Below, one piece after another: positions 30,321 to 39,300 of a stretch of 50,250 nucleotides of DNA (positions are counted from its first letter, which is position 1; the number at the start of each line of letters is the position of its first letter). The notes beneath the pieces are model-generated. The model searched no databases, had not been told where the DNA came from, and saw only the letters and a list, made by a program, of their open reading frames with translations. The DNA comes from Marinobacter sp. (GTDB taxonomy: Bacteria > Pseudomonadota > Gammaproteobacteria > Pseudomonadales > Oleiphilaceae), in contig JAKDUK010000014.1 in the NCBI GenBank assembly GCA_030457765.1, forward strand, positions 1 to 50,250, written 5' to 3'. The translations under genes were made by a program, and so were the position numbers.

Positions 30321-30382
30321 TTGTATCTGGCCACAGGCACCTATACTATTCGCATCGTTATATACGCCTGAATACAAGGAAG
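30321..30382 (+). promoter_or_regulatory. modA promoter with a candidate ModE-type operator
   Basis: TATACT at 30342-30347 is a good -10, with a weak TTGTAT at 30321-30326 (15-base spacing). Just downstream, CGTTATATA (30356-30364) and AATACAAGG (30371-30379) form an imperfect inverted repeat (6 of 9 positions) resembling ModE sites rich in TATAT. The second half runs into the modA ribosome site AAGGAAG (30376-30382). A repressor bound here would cover the transcription start. The role is inferred. Confidence 0.4.
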
Positions 30383-30390
30383 CTTACCCC

Positions 30391-31170
30391 ATGCCCATGT
30401 TCAAAAAATGCTATTGCCAACTGATAACGCTGTGCCTTGCACTCGGCCTGCCGTTCGCATTCAGCAGTGTTGCCCACGCCGCCGATGTTCGTATTGCCGT
30501 GGCCGCCAACTTTACCGATACCACTCGTGAACTCATTGCAGCATTTGATGAAGCCACTGGGCTGGAGGCAGTTGCAAGCTATGGCTCGACCGGAAAGCTC
30601 TATGCCCAAATAGATAATGGCGCACCATTTGATGTGTTTCTGGCTGCTGATAGCCGCAGGCCCGAGCTTCTTGAACATAATGGTCAGGGCGTAACAGGTA
30701 CTCGTTTCACCTACGCTCGAGGCAAGTTGGCGCTCTGGAGCCCGGTGCCCGGAACATTTAAAGATCCGAAAATTTGGCTAGAGTCCGGCGGCTTTGCCCG
30801 GCTGGCCATCGCGAACCCCAAAACAGCACCTTACGGCTTTGCTGCGCAAGAGGTGCTCACCGAGTTGAACCTTTGGGAAGCCTTGCAAGATCGCCTGGTA
30901 CGCGGTGATTCCATTGCCCAAACCTTTCAGTTTGTCGCCACCACGAACGCACAATCTGGCTTTGTCGCCCTATCGCAAGTGCGTGCCTGGGACGAGAAAG
31001 GCGGCTCACTCTGGATGATTCCGCAAAGCTACTACTCCCCTATTAACCAACAGGCTATCCTTCTCAAACGCAGCGAAAACAAAGCGGCGGCTCACCAGTG
31101 GCTTGAGTTCCTGCGCGGAGACAAAGCCAGGGGTATCATTGAAAACTTTGGCTACGAAACCGAAATCTAA
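30391..31170 (+). CDS. modA: Molybdate ABC transporter, substrate-binding protein
   Basis: A 259-residue periplasmic protein that captures molybdate (and probably tungstate). The signal peptide ends at SSVAHA before ADVRIAVAANFTDTTRELI, the typical start of mature ModA. Oxyanion-binding serines are in ASYGSTGKLYAQI, followed by GAPFDVFLAADSRRPELL, and the C-terminal half contains LAIANPKTAPYG and QTFQFVATTNAQSGFVALSQ. The ribosome site AAGGAAG lies eight bases before the ATG; a second ATG at 30397 is in frame. It heads modABC. Confidence 0.95.
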   Translation: MPMFKKCYCQLITLCLALGLPFAFSSVAHAADVRIAVAANFTDTTRELIAAFDEATGLEAVASYGSTGKLYAQIDNGAPFDVFLAADSRRPELLEHNGQGVTGTRFTYARGKLALWSPVPGTFKDPKIWLESGGFARLAIANPKTAPYGFAAQEVLTELNLWEALQDRLVRGDSIAQTFQFVATTNAQSGFVALSQVRAWDEKGGSLWMIPQSYYSPINQQAILLKRSENKAAAHQWLEFLRGDKARGIIENFGYETEI

Positions 31171-31189
31171 GCAGTAACCGGCAAATACC

Positions 31190-31867
31190 ATGGACATATA
31201 TTGGGAGCCTGTGTGGCTCACATTGAAGCTTGCAGGTTTTACCACCGCCGTACTCTTGGTGGTGGGAACACCCATTGCCTGGTGGTTGGCACGCAGCCAC
31301 CACTGGGCAAGGCAACCCATTGCGGCAATTGTCGCGCTGCCCCTGGTATTGCCGCCGACGGTTCTCGGGTTCTACCTTCTTATCCTTATGGGCCCCAAGG
31401 GTGTGGTTGGCCAGTTTACCGAGCAGCTGGGGCTGGGGTTGTTGCCTTTCACCTTTGAGGGGCTGGTTATTGCATCGGTTATCTACTCGCTACCGTTTAC
31501 GGTTCAGCCTCTGCAAAATGCTTTCGGGTCGATTAACCAGCAGTTTCTTGAAGTCGCGTCTACGCTCCGGGCCTCCCCCCGGGATCGCTTCTTTTCTATT
31601 GTGCTCCCTTTGGCTCGGCCAGGGTTTCTCACCGCTGGCGTACTGACTTTTGCTCACACTATTGGGGAGTTTGGCGTTGTGCTAATGATAGGCGGCAATA
31701 TACCTGGTGAAACCAAGGTGCTCTCTGTGGCCATCTACGATCACGTAGAGTCCCTGGAATATACTCAGGCCCACTGGCTGGCCGCTGGCATGGTTGTATT
31801 CTCGTTTGTGGTGTTGGTAACACTCTATTCACTCAACGGTCGGCTGCAGTCGGGGCTGGTGAAATAA
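31190..31867 (+). CDS. modB: Molybdate ABC transporter permease
   Basis: A 225-residue inner-membrane permease of modABC with about five to six helices. The ABC-permease EAA loop appears as EVASTLRASPRDRFFSIVLPL near residue 120, the contact for the ATPase. LPLVLPPTVLGFYLLI and AHTIGEFGVVLMIGGNIPGE are characteristic of ModB. It starts 19 bases after modA and its stop overlaps modC by one base. Length is typical. Confidence 0.96.
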   Translation: MDIYWEPVWLTLKLAGFTTAVLLVVGTPIAWWLARSHHWARQPIAAIVALPLVLPPTVLGFYLLILMGPKGVVGQFTEQLGLGLLPFTFEGLVIASVIYSLPFTVQPLQNAFGSINQQFLEVASTLRASPRDRFFSIVLPLARPGFLTAGVLTFAHTIGEFGVVLMIGGNIPGETKVLSVAIYDHVESLEYTQAHWLAAGMVVFSFVVLVTLYSLNGRLQSGLVK

Positions 31868-32958
31868 TGGCTGCATCGGGAATACAGGCCCGCTTTGCCT
31901 GCCACTTTGGCTCATTTTCTCTGAATGTTGATTTGAATCTGCCAGGGAGCGGGCTCACCGCTTTGTTTGGTCATTCTGGTTGCGGCAAAACCACACTGCT
32001 GCGCTGTATGGCTGGCCTGCAGGCGGCTGACGGCGCCATGCGTGTTAACGGGGATGAATGGCAGAGTGAGAGCAGGGGTAAAAGTAGTAGCCGCCCTGTT
32101 CACCAGAGACCCTTGGCCTACGTGTTTCAGGAAACCGGCCTTTTCCCGCACCTATCAGTGCAACGCAACCTGATGTACGGGTACAAACGCATTCCAAAAA
32201 GCGAACGCCAGATATCCTTCGATCAGGCCACTAAATGGCTTGGCCTTGGCCATCTGCTCGAACGTATGCCGGCGAAACTCTCAGGCGGAGAGCGCCAGCG
32301 AGTCGCTATTGCCCGGGCACTGCTGACAAGCCCCAAGCTCTTGCTGATGGACGAACCCCTGTCTGCACTCGATCAGAACAGCAAGCAAGAGATACTGCCC
32401 TACCTGGAAGCTCTGCGTGACAACCTTGCCATCCCCATGCTGTACGTTTCCCACTCCACCGCAGAAGTTGCACGGCTGGCAGATCACATAGTGATGATGG
32501 ATAACGGACAGGTGGTGGCACAAGGCCCCCTGCAACAGATAATGGCACGCACGGATCAGCCCTTTGGTTTTGAGGAGGATGCTGGCGTAATTCTGGATGC
32601 GACCCTCTCGGAGCGCGACGAGCGGTGGCACCTGTGCCGTGCCGATTTTTCTGGTGGGCACTTGTGGCTGCGCGCAGATGAAGGTCTGAAAATCGGACAA
32701 AACATTCGCCTGCAGGTGCTGGCAAGGGATATCAGCCTGGCCCGGAGCCAACACACCGATCAGAGCATCCAGAACCTGTTGCCGGCTACGGTGGATGAAG
32801 TGGCCTCAAATGTAGGCCCAGGCACCTCTATGGTGCGTTTACTGGCAGGACAAACCCCGTTTCTCTCACGCCTGACTACCCGCGCTGTTCACACCCTGGC
32901 TATTAAGCCCGGGCAAAAGGTGTGGATGCAGGTGAAATCCGTCGCTCTTGTTAACTGA
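31867..32958 (+). CDS. modC: Molybdate ABC transporter ATP-binding protein
   Basis: A 363-residue ATPase. Walker A is FGHSGCGKTTLLR (residues about 34-46), the Q-loop is VFQETGLFPHLSVQRNLMYG, the signature is LSGGERQRVAIARAL, and Walker B is LLLMDEPLSALD. The C-terminal 70 residues form a Mop/TOBE-type molybdate-binding domain (LPATVDEVASNVGPGTSMVR to KPGQKVWMQVKSVAL). The ModC TOBE could give molybdate feedback, of interest because the adjacent ModE-like protein lacks one. It converges on crp, 151 bases away. Confidence 0.96.
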   Translation: MAASGIQARFACHFGSFSLNVDLNLPGSGLTALFGHSGCGKTTLLRCMAGLQAADGAMRVNGDEWQSESRGKSSSRPVHQRPLAYVFQETGLFPHLSVQRNLMYGYKRIPKSERQISFDQATKWLGLGHLLERMPAKLSGGERQRVAIARALLTSPKLLLMDEPLSALDQNSKQEILPYLEALRDNLAIPMLYVSHSTAEVARLADHIVMMDNGQVVAQGPLQQIMARTDQPFGFEEDAGVILDATLSERDERWHLCRADFSGGHLWLRADEGLKIGQNIRLQVLARDISLARSQHTDQSIQNLLPATVDEVASNVGPGTSMVRLLAGQTPFLSRLTTRAVHTLAIKPGQKVWMQVKSVALVN

Positions 32959-32990
32959 TCCGTATCCCACGCGACTTCTGGCCTCTTTGG

Positions 32991-33125
32991 ATGCAACTGT
33001 TCCAGATTCAGGCAGGCAAGCTTACCCGCATGCCGCTCGATACACCGCACTGGGCGCCTCTTACAGAGCCAGAGGCCATTGCCAGTGCGGTACGTGACTT
33101 TGTTGACCCTCAGCGAGTGCCGTAA
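32991..33125 (+). pseudogene. Possible alpha/beta-hydrolase C-terminal remnant
   Basis: A 44-codon frame from ATG 32991 to TAA 33123-33125, open upstream to just after the modC stop. It contains MPLDTPHWAPLTEPEAIASA then VRDFVDP, which has the feel of a hydrolase tail (catalytic histidine followed by PE...FV). It overlaps the 3' end of crp by 16 bases on the opposite strand. No ribosome site is evident. It may equally be a chance ORF. Confidence 0.25.
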
Positions 33126-33751
33126 ACCACCATGGTTTTGCCTTTAACCATTACCAGCCCCTGCTCTTCCAGGGTTTTGAGCACCCGGCCAACCATCTCG
33201 CGAGAACAACCGACAATGCGGCCGATTTCCTGGCGGGTGATCTTGATTTGCATGCCGTCTGGATGCGTCATGGCATCTGGCTCTTTGCACAAATCCAGTA
33301 AAGTACGCGCCACGCGGCCGGTCACGTCCAAAAATGCCAGGTCGCCGACTTTACGGGTGGTCTGGCGCAACCGCGAGGCCATCTGCTCGCCGATAAAATA
33401 GAGCACCCCAACATCCTGATGGGCAATTTCCCGGAACTTGGGGTAGCTTATCTCAGCCACCTCACACTCGGTTTTAGCCTTCACCCAGGCACTGCGGGAA
33501 TCCATGTTGTCGAACAGCCCCATCTCGCCAAAGAAATCTCCGGCGTTGAGATAGGCCATGATCATCTCGCGGCCATCATCATCTTCAATAATAACCGTGA
33601 CCGAACCTTTAACGATATAAAAGAGGGAGTCGCTCTTATCACCTGCGTAAATAATAGTACTTTTGGCCGGGTACCGGCGGCGATGACATTGTGATAGAAA
33701 ATAATCGAGATGCTTCGTTTTCTGTTCAACCGGCTTGACGATAGTGGCCAT
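33110..33751 (-). CDS. crp: cAMP receptor protein (Crp/Vfr)
   Basis: A 213-residue CRP/FNR-family global regulator. The cyclic nucleotide domain includes [20 protein letters not shown] and the cAMP-contacting [20 protein letters not shown] (Glu, Arg, Ser). The C-terminal helix-turn-helix is [20 protein letters not shown], with Arg and Glu residues that read TGTGA half-sites in known proteins. Length is close to E. coli CRP (210). A GAGGAGG ribosome site lies about 13 bases upstream. Divergent from the osmC-like gene, with osmC and speD nearby as in Pseudomonas vfr. Confidence 0.93.
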   Translation of the reverse strand: MATIVKPVEQKTKHLDYFLSQCHRRRYPAKSTIIYAGDKSDSLFYIVKGSVTVIIEDDDGREMIMAYLNAGDFFGEMGLFDNMDSRSAWVKAKTECEVAEISYPKFREIAHQDVGVLYFIGEQMASRLRQTTRKVGDLAFLDVTGRVARTLLDLCKEPDAMTHPDGMQIKITRQEIGRIVGCSREMVGRVLKTLEEQGLVMVKGKTMVVYGTR

Positions 33752-34035
33752 AGTGCGAGTCGTGCCTCCTCAAATGCTGGCAGGTTCCAATGTTTGTTGT
33801 TCACCCGTCTTTCCTTGCGGGTTCGTTTGTTTTTGCTACAAAACAGCGCAACTTATAGCAAGAAGGCGTGTCTCGAGCAACAGAAAACAGTATACAGGAT
33901 GTATCTGGATATAGGTGTCACTACCTATCAGCCTTCTGTCAGGGTGCATGGGTTATGCTAGCATCTTGTCCCATTCGTCTATTTTTGGGCCGACCCGTTT
34001 GACCGCCCCCTTAAAAAAACAGGAGAACACTCTTC
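33752..34035. promoter_or_regulatory. crp / osmC divergent intergenic region with 18-base inverted repeat
   Basis: A 284-base AT-rich spacer. It contains ATAGGTGTCACTACCTAT at 33911-33928, an inverted repeat of ATAGGT/ACCTAT with six bases between, placed 108 bases before the osmC-like start. A -10-like TATGCT occurs about 28 bases further down. No clear TGTGA-N6-TCACA CRP site was found. Which gene the repeat serves, and which protein would bind, is unknown. Confidence 0.35.
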
Positions 34036-34458
34036 ATGAAAGCAACCGTCGACTGGACAGGCAACGCCAGCTTTCGAGCGAACAGCGGTTCCGGACACTC
34101 TGTGCAACTGGATGGCCCACCGGATCATGGCGGTGAAAACCTCGGCCCCCGCCCCATGGAAATGCTGTTAATGGGCCTTGGCGGCTGCTCATCGTTTGAT
34201 GTAATGAGTATTCTTAAAAAAAGCCGTCAGGACGTCACCGCTTGTCATGCCGAACTGGAAGCCGAGCGCGCCGATGCCGTGCCATCGGTATTTACAAAGA
34301 TCCACCTGCATTTTGTTGTGACTGGCCGCAATCTGAAAGAAAACCAGGTAAAGCGAGCCGTGAGCTTATCTGCCGAAAAATACTGTTCAGCCTCTATTAT
34401 GCTCGAAAAAGCAGATGTGGAAATCACTCACAGCTACGAAGCTCGCGAAGCGGAATAA
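34036..34458 (+). CDS. OsmC-like (YhfA type) redox protein
   Basis: A 140-residue OsmC/Ohr-superfamily protein of the YhfA branch. The first catalytic cysteine is in LLMGLGGCSSFDVMSILKK near residue 51, and the second in AEKYCSASIMLEK near residue 117. OsmC/Ohr proteins reduce organic hydroperoxides; the YhfA branch is less well characterised, so the substrate is uncertain. The start has AGGAGA about 11 bases upstream. The crp-osmC neighbourhood is also found in E. coli (crp, yhfA, prkB) and Pseudomonas. Confidence 0.88.
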   Translation: MKATVDWTGNASFRANSGSGHSVQLDGPPDHGGENLGPRPMEMLLMGLGGCSSFDVMSILKKSRQDVTACHAELEAERADAVPSVFTKIHLHFVVTGRNLKENQVKRAVSLSAEKYCSASIMLEKADVEITHSYEAREAE

Positions 34459-34568
34459 CCTCTTTTACAGCACTACCCAACATAGGGCGTGCCGTGCATA
34501 ATACGGCCCTTTCTCTGCCGGTCTGCGCAAAAGGTGAACAACCTGGTCAGTAGTCGGCGGCGGCCTAC

Positions 34569-34593
34569 GCATAGCGAGCAATTGCCGCTATGC
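34569..34593 (+). promoter_or_regulatory. Hairpin in the speD 5' region
   Basis: Perfect 8-base stem GCATAGCG (34569-34576) / CGCTATGC (34586-34593) around AGCAATTGC, 34 bases before the speD ATG. The ribosome site GGAGG follows at about 34616. No T run follows, so a terminator is unlikely; it may be an operator or a leader structure. Confidence 0.35.
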
Positions 34594-34627
34594 AGTCATT
34601 CATCTCCATATATCGGAGGGGCTGAGC

Positions 34628-35422
34628 ATGGAACCAAAACTCCAGTTGCACGGTTTCAACAACCTGACCAAATCTCTGAGCTTCAATATCTACGATATCT
34701 GTTACGCGCAGACCGAAGAACAACGCGAAGCCTATATTGATTACATCGACGAGATGTACAACGCAGAGCGCCTTACCCAGATCTTGACCGATGTGGTTAA
34801 GATCATTGGCGCCAACGTTCTCAACATCGCCCGCCAGGACTATGAACCCCATGGTGCATCGGTCACCATGCTCATCGCCGAGCATGAGCTTACCAACGGC
34901 GAGGAGCACAACAATGAAGAGTCCCCTGGCCCGTTGCCAGACACTATTTTGGCGCACCTGGACAAAAGCCACGTAACGGTGCACACCTACCCCGAGAGCC
35001 ACCCCCATGAAGGCATAAGCACCTTCCGGGCAGACATAGACGTATCGACCTGTGGCTTGATTTCACCTTTGAAAGTGCTGAACTACCTGATTCACAGCTT
35101 CGATTCCGATGTGGTAACGGTAGACTACCGTGTGCGCGGCTTTACCCGCGATGTAGATGGCAACAAGCACTACATTGATCACGACATCAATTCGATTCAG
35201 AACTACCTGACAGCAGATACCCGGAATGCTTATCAGATGATCGACGTGAACGTTTATCAGGAAAATCTCTTTCACACCAAGATGATGCTAAAAGCGTTCA
35301 ACCTGGATAATCACGTGTTCGGAGTGAATGCCAATGAGCTGGATCCTGAAGTAGCACAATCCATTGAAGAGCGCCTGAAGCGTGAAAAGTTAGAAATTTT
35401 CTACTCCCGTAATATGGAGTAG
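34628..35422 (+). CDS. speD: S-adenosylmethionine decarboxylase proenzyme
   Basis: A 264-residue pyruvoyl enzyme that supplies the aminopropyl donor for spermidine. The self-cleavage site is Lys113-Ser114 in [17 protein letters not shown], where Ser becomes the pyruvoyl group. [20 protein letters not shown] follows and matches the E. coli-type class. Strong GGAGG ribosome site. No spermidine synthase (speE) is adjacent. It converges on prkB with a hairpin between. Confidence 0.96.
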   Translation: MEPKLQLHGFNNLTKSLSFNIYDICYAQTEEQREAYIDYIDEMYNAERLTQILTDVVKIIGANVLNIARQDYEPHGASVTMLIAEHELTNGEEHNNEESPGPLPDTILAHLDKSHVTVHTYPESHPHEGISTFRADIDVSTCGLISPLKVLNYLIHSFDSDVVTVDYRVRGFTRDVDGNKHYIDHDINSIQNYLTADTRNAYQMIDVNVYQENLFHTKMMLKAFNLDNHVFGVNANELDPEVAQSIEERLKREKLEIFYSRNME

Positions 35423-35433
35423 CCACCCTTGGA

Positions 35434-35479
35434 AAAACGCTTTCCCGGCAATCCCTGAGGCATATCAGGCAAGCGTTTT
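35434..35479. terminator. Nested hairpin between convergent speD and prkB
   Basis: Outer arms AAAACGCTT (35434-35442) and AAGCGTTTT (35471-35479) are perfect inverted repeats of nine bases, and inside them CCTGA (35454-35458) pairs with TCAGG (35465-35469). The A/T-rich outer bases give T runs on both strands (GCGTTTTC on plus, GCGTTTTTCC on minus), fitting a bidirectional terminator. The right arm lies in the last prkB codons. Confidence 0.55.
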
Positions 35480-36331
35480 CTGGGCAATCAGGCGTTGCAC
35501 CATGGGCCTTACAATGAGATCCATGGCCAGCGCCATTTTTGTGCCCGGAATAACCAGAGTATCGTGACGAGACAGGGTACTATTTTGTATCGCTTGCAGC
35601 AGATAGGAGAAATCTACCTCCGACGCATCTCGAAACCGAATGACAATCATGCTTTCATCTTCGCTAGGCACATCCCGAACCACAAACGGGTTGGAGGTGT
35701 CCACCAGTGGAATGCGCTGAAAGTTAATATGGGTGTGTGAAAACTGCGGCACTATGTCGTGAACATAGTCGTCCATACGATTCAGGATCGTTGCGACCAC
35801 CGCCTCCTCGCTGTAACCACGCTGATGGGTGTCCCGGTGTATTTTCTGGATCCACTCAAGATTCACAATGGGCACTACACCAATGAGCAAGTCCACATAC
35901 TGAGCAATGTTGAATACCTCGCTGACCACGGCTCCGTGCAGCCCTTCGTAAAACAATAAATCTGTGTCTGGGCGCAGCGCCCCCCATGTCGTAAACGTGC
36001 CCGGCCTGTGGCCCTGCGCCTGCAAGGCACGATCTTCATCATGAACATACTGGCGGTAGCGACCATTTCCCGTATGGCCATAGTCATAAAGCAACGCCTC
36101 GAGCTTGTCGATATGGTTGGCCGCCAGCGCAAAGTGATTGCGTTTACCAAACTGTCCTTTAGCCGCCAACCGCGCCATTTGCTCCCGGTTATAACGGTGG
36201 AAACTGTCACCACTGATCATCGCAGCATTCAGATTCTCATTAGCAAACATGCGCCGAAATATCTGACCAGTGGTGCTTGTGCCGGCACCGGATGAACCGG
36301 TAACTGCAATAATGGGGTGTCGTTTTGACAT
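35465..36331 (-). CDS. prkB: Phosphoribulokinase-like protein PrkB
   Basis: A 288-residue P-loop kinase of the phosphoribulokinase/uridine kinase group. The nucleotide loop is VTGSSGAGTSTTGQIFRRMF (residues about 10-29), followed by MISGDSFHRYN and LLFYEGLHGAVVSEVFNIAQ. Class I enzymes make ribulose 1,5-bisphosphate in the Calvin cycle, but heterotrophs such as E. coli also carry prkB near crp without RuBisCO, and its role there is unsettled. No RuBisCO gene is in the window. The call is to family, not to a proven reaction. Confidence 0.88.
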   Translation of the reverse strand: MSKRHPIIAVTGSSGAGTSTTGQIFRRMFANENLNAAMISGDSFHRYNREQMARLAAKGQFGKRNHFALAANHIDKLEALLYDYGHTGNGRYRQYVHDEDRALQAQGHRPGTFTTWGALRPDTDLLFYEGLHGAVVSEVFNIAQYVDLLIGVVPIVNLEWIQKIHRDTHQRGYSEEAVVATILNRMDDYVHDIVPQFSHTHINFQRIPLVDTSNPFVVRDVPSEDESMIVIRFRDASEVDFSYLLQAIQNSTLSRHDTLVIPGTKMALAMDLIVRPMVQRLIAQKTLA

Positions 36332-36370
36332 AACTGAGGTGCGCCGGAAGTTGAATAAAAAAACGAAGAA

Positions 36371-39300
36371 TCAGGTAAGGCTATCGAGCGAGCGAGGCTT
36401 CTCGATCACAAAACCCTGAGCGTAATCCACTCCCAACTGGGTCAGTGTATTCAGAACATCGCGGGATTCAACCTGGCCCGCAATCACTTCTCTGTCCATA
36501 TAATGCGCCATATCTACCATGGATTGCACCATGTTGCGGTCGGTGTCACTCGTGTTGAGTTGGCCGGTGAACGCGCTGTCAATCCGGATCAAATCAACCG
36601 GGAGTGAGCGCATAAATTCGAATGAACCAGGGCCGCTGCCGAAATTTCCTAAGCAGAATCTGCATCCCAGTTCTTTCATCTCAATGATAAAATCCGCGAC
36701 CGCATGCAGATCGTTAATCGCCGAAGCTTCGGTCACCTCAAACCAGATGCGCTCAATAGGCGCGTCTTTTTCACTCAGTTTTTCGTAGATGAACTCAAGT
36801 AGCGATTGATCGTTCAGCGAATAGCCAGACAGGTTGATACACACGCCACCAAGGTGGCGTGGATCCGGCGCCTGCACTCGCAACCAGTCAAGCATATGCC
36901 CGACCACCCAGCGATCGACAGCCTGCATACGATCATACCGCTCAGCCATACGGACAAAATCCCGCCCAGTAATGAGCACTCCGGCATCGTCGTACATGCT
37001 AATCAGCACTTCATACTGGGGCGCCATAGCGGCACGACTGTGCAGCGGTATGATCTTCTGGCATCGCAGCAGCATGCGCTCTTCGTCCAGATTTCCAAGG
37101 CTGGCAACCTTTGCCGCTATCTGTTCCTGGCGCGACTGGTCATCCGCACCCAAAGAATACGCGGCTACCTTGCCATGCCCTTTCTGCCTCGCGCTACCCA
37201 GAGCTTCTTCAGACGCTCTCAGCCAGCGCTCAGCACTCACAAGGCCAGGCAACTCTGGCACAACTCCCACGCTGGCAGACAATCGATAGTCACGGCCACC
37301 GTAAACAAATTCGGCCGCCTCTACGGCAGCAATCAGATTGCGCGCGGCATCGTCTGCATTTTCGGCCGGCACAAGCATGCCAAACTCATTTCCCGCCAGC
37401 CGTGCCAAGGGCATTCCGTCACCTACATGGCCGCGCAACAAATCTGCCACACGCTTAAGCGTCTCATCACCGGCCTGATAACCTGCGGTGTCATTCAGCA
37501 GCCGGAACTGACGCAGATCCAGCCTGAGCAAAGAGCGCTCATCTTCGCGCCGGGCAAGCTGTTGGTCGAGCATGCGTTCAAATTCACGGCGACCAAGAAG
37601 GCCGGTTAGTTCATCGTGGGTGGAGGCCCAGGACAACTGGTCATACACCTTGCGCACCATTCGGTCGATGCTTTCGTCCACCAGGGGTCGTTCATATTGG
37701 CTATCTGGCACAATAATGCCCTTGCGCATCTGCCGCGCCAGAGCTTTCAACTCAAGCTCCACAACCCGCATACCCTGATGATTCACAAATACAAACCTGC
37801 TAAATCCACGCGCCACCCAAACCAGGCGAATGTACTGCGGCTCATCGGGCTTTTCCTGATCTCGCAGCCAATCACCCGTTCGCAGTCTCTGCGCCCGATT
37901 CATCCAGCGTTGTAAGCTGCGCTGCTCACGCTCCGAAAGCGATTGCTTGAGGTCTTTTACTGGCGGTGCCTCAGGCACCTCTACCATTTCAGGCGGATTC
38001 TCGGGACCACGCACCAGGAACTGCTTCAGTTCTTCACGTATCTGCGACGATGGCAGATGGTTGCTGGAGATAGACGCCAACCCATCCTGAATAACCCCGA
38101 GCAGCTCGGGTAGATTCACCGGGCTGTCGCTGTCTTGCGCAGACGCCAGCAACGAATCAACCACAGCGAGATAATCCTGCCAGATCTGGCTGTCTGGCCC
38201 CTGACGAATCCAGGTCAGTGACAGCAAATCGCGCCAGCCACCATCAAGCAAACTAAGCACGGCTTTCGGAATCTTACGCCCCGCCAGCTTCTGGTTCAGT
38301 ACCTCGGCAACCGCGGCCTTAGACTCGGCCACTTTTTGCGCCCCTTCCGCTGCGGCAGTTACCCGCTCAACATTGCGCCGATACACCAGGTTTTGGCGAT
38401 CGATCAGGCCATCGAGCTCCTGAACCGCCTGCTCAAACACCCCTGTATCCTGCTCAAATTCGGCGATAATACGCTGGATAAGTTCGTCAATGTGGCGCTG
38501 AACCACCGGGTTTAAACGGCCACCCTTAATACCAAGCTGAGCCAGCCGGTTCATCACACCTCTAACCGGGCTGTCTTTGTCATCAAAAAACTCAGGGTCG
38601 CGCATCACTACTTTAAGCACTGGCACCTCAAGCTGGCGCATCCGCTCTTGAGCGTATTTGCCTAGCTTCGGGCTTTCAGTAATGGAGTGGAAAAATTGAT
38701 CGACGACATCCAGCGTACCTTGCTGCTCTTCGTCTAGCTTTTTAGCACCACTGTCACGAACCTTTCCAACCACGCGCGCTCGCAGCGGAATAACATTGCT
38801 GGTGGTATCAATCGGTTCTGCCTGTAGTTGCTGCAGTTCACGCTGAAGTTCGCCAGAAGACAGGGGTTTGGCGTTAACGGGAAAGGGAGCAGGCTCTGCA
38901 TCACCCCGTGTTGCACGATTTGCCGCAAGGGTTCCAAGCAAATTTTTGACAGTCGCAAAGGCAGATTGCGCAGCCTGAGCATAACCCCGGAACTCATTGC
39001 CCAAGCGGTTTTTCCCAGGCTCTTTCTCACGGGTCGCAGCGGGTTTCATCGAAGACTCTAACCGACCAGCTTGTCGCGCGGCTCGCGAGGTATCAGCCGG
39101 GTTATCATCAAACGGTTTCTGTTCCTGCTTCGGCCTTTTTTCTGCACCGCCGGGGACCTGCTCACTCAGGTACTTGCTAAGATCCAACTCCGGCAGTACT
39201 CCATGGCGAATCAGTATGTCGTTCAGTTCTTTGTACAGTGGGCCCAAGCGGTGCAGGACCGATTGCTCGAAAATTTTCAGGCAAACTTTTTCTACGTCTC

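Noticed and set aside
32980..33076. Distant inverted repeat GGCCTCT / AGAGGCC downstream of modC
   Set aside because: Arms are seven bases and more than 80 bases apart, easily expected by chance; no T run.
36806..37609. Plus-strand ORF of 267 codons opposite the GGDEF-EAL protein
   Set aside because: It is a shadow of the real minus-strand protein; composition rich in His, Arg and Gln without motifs.
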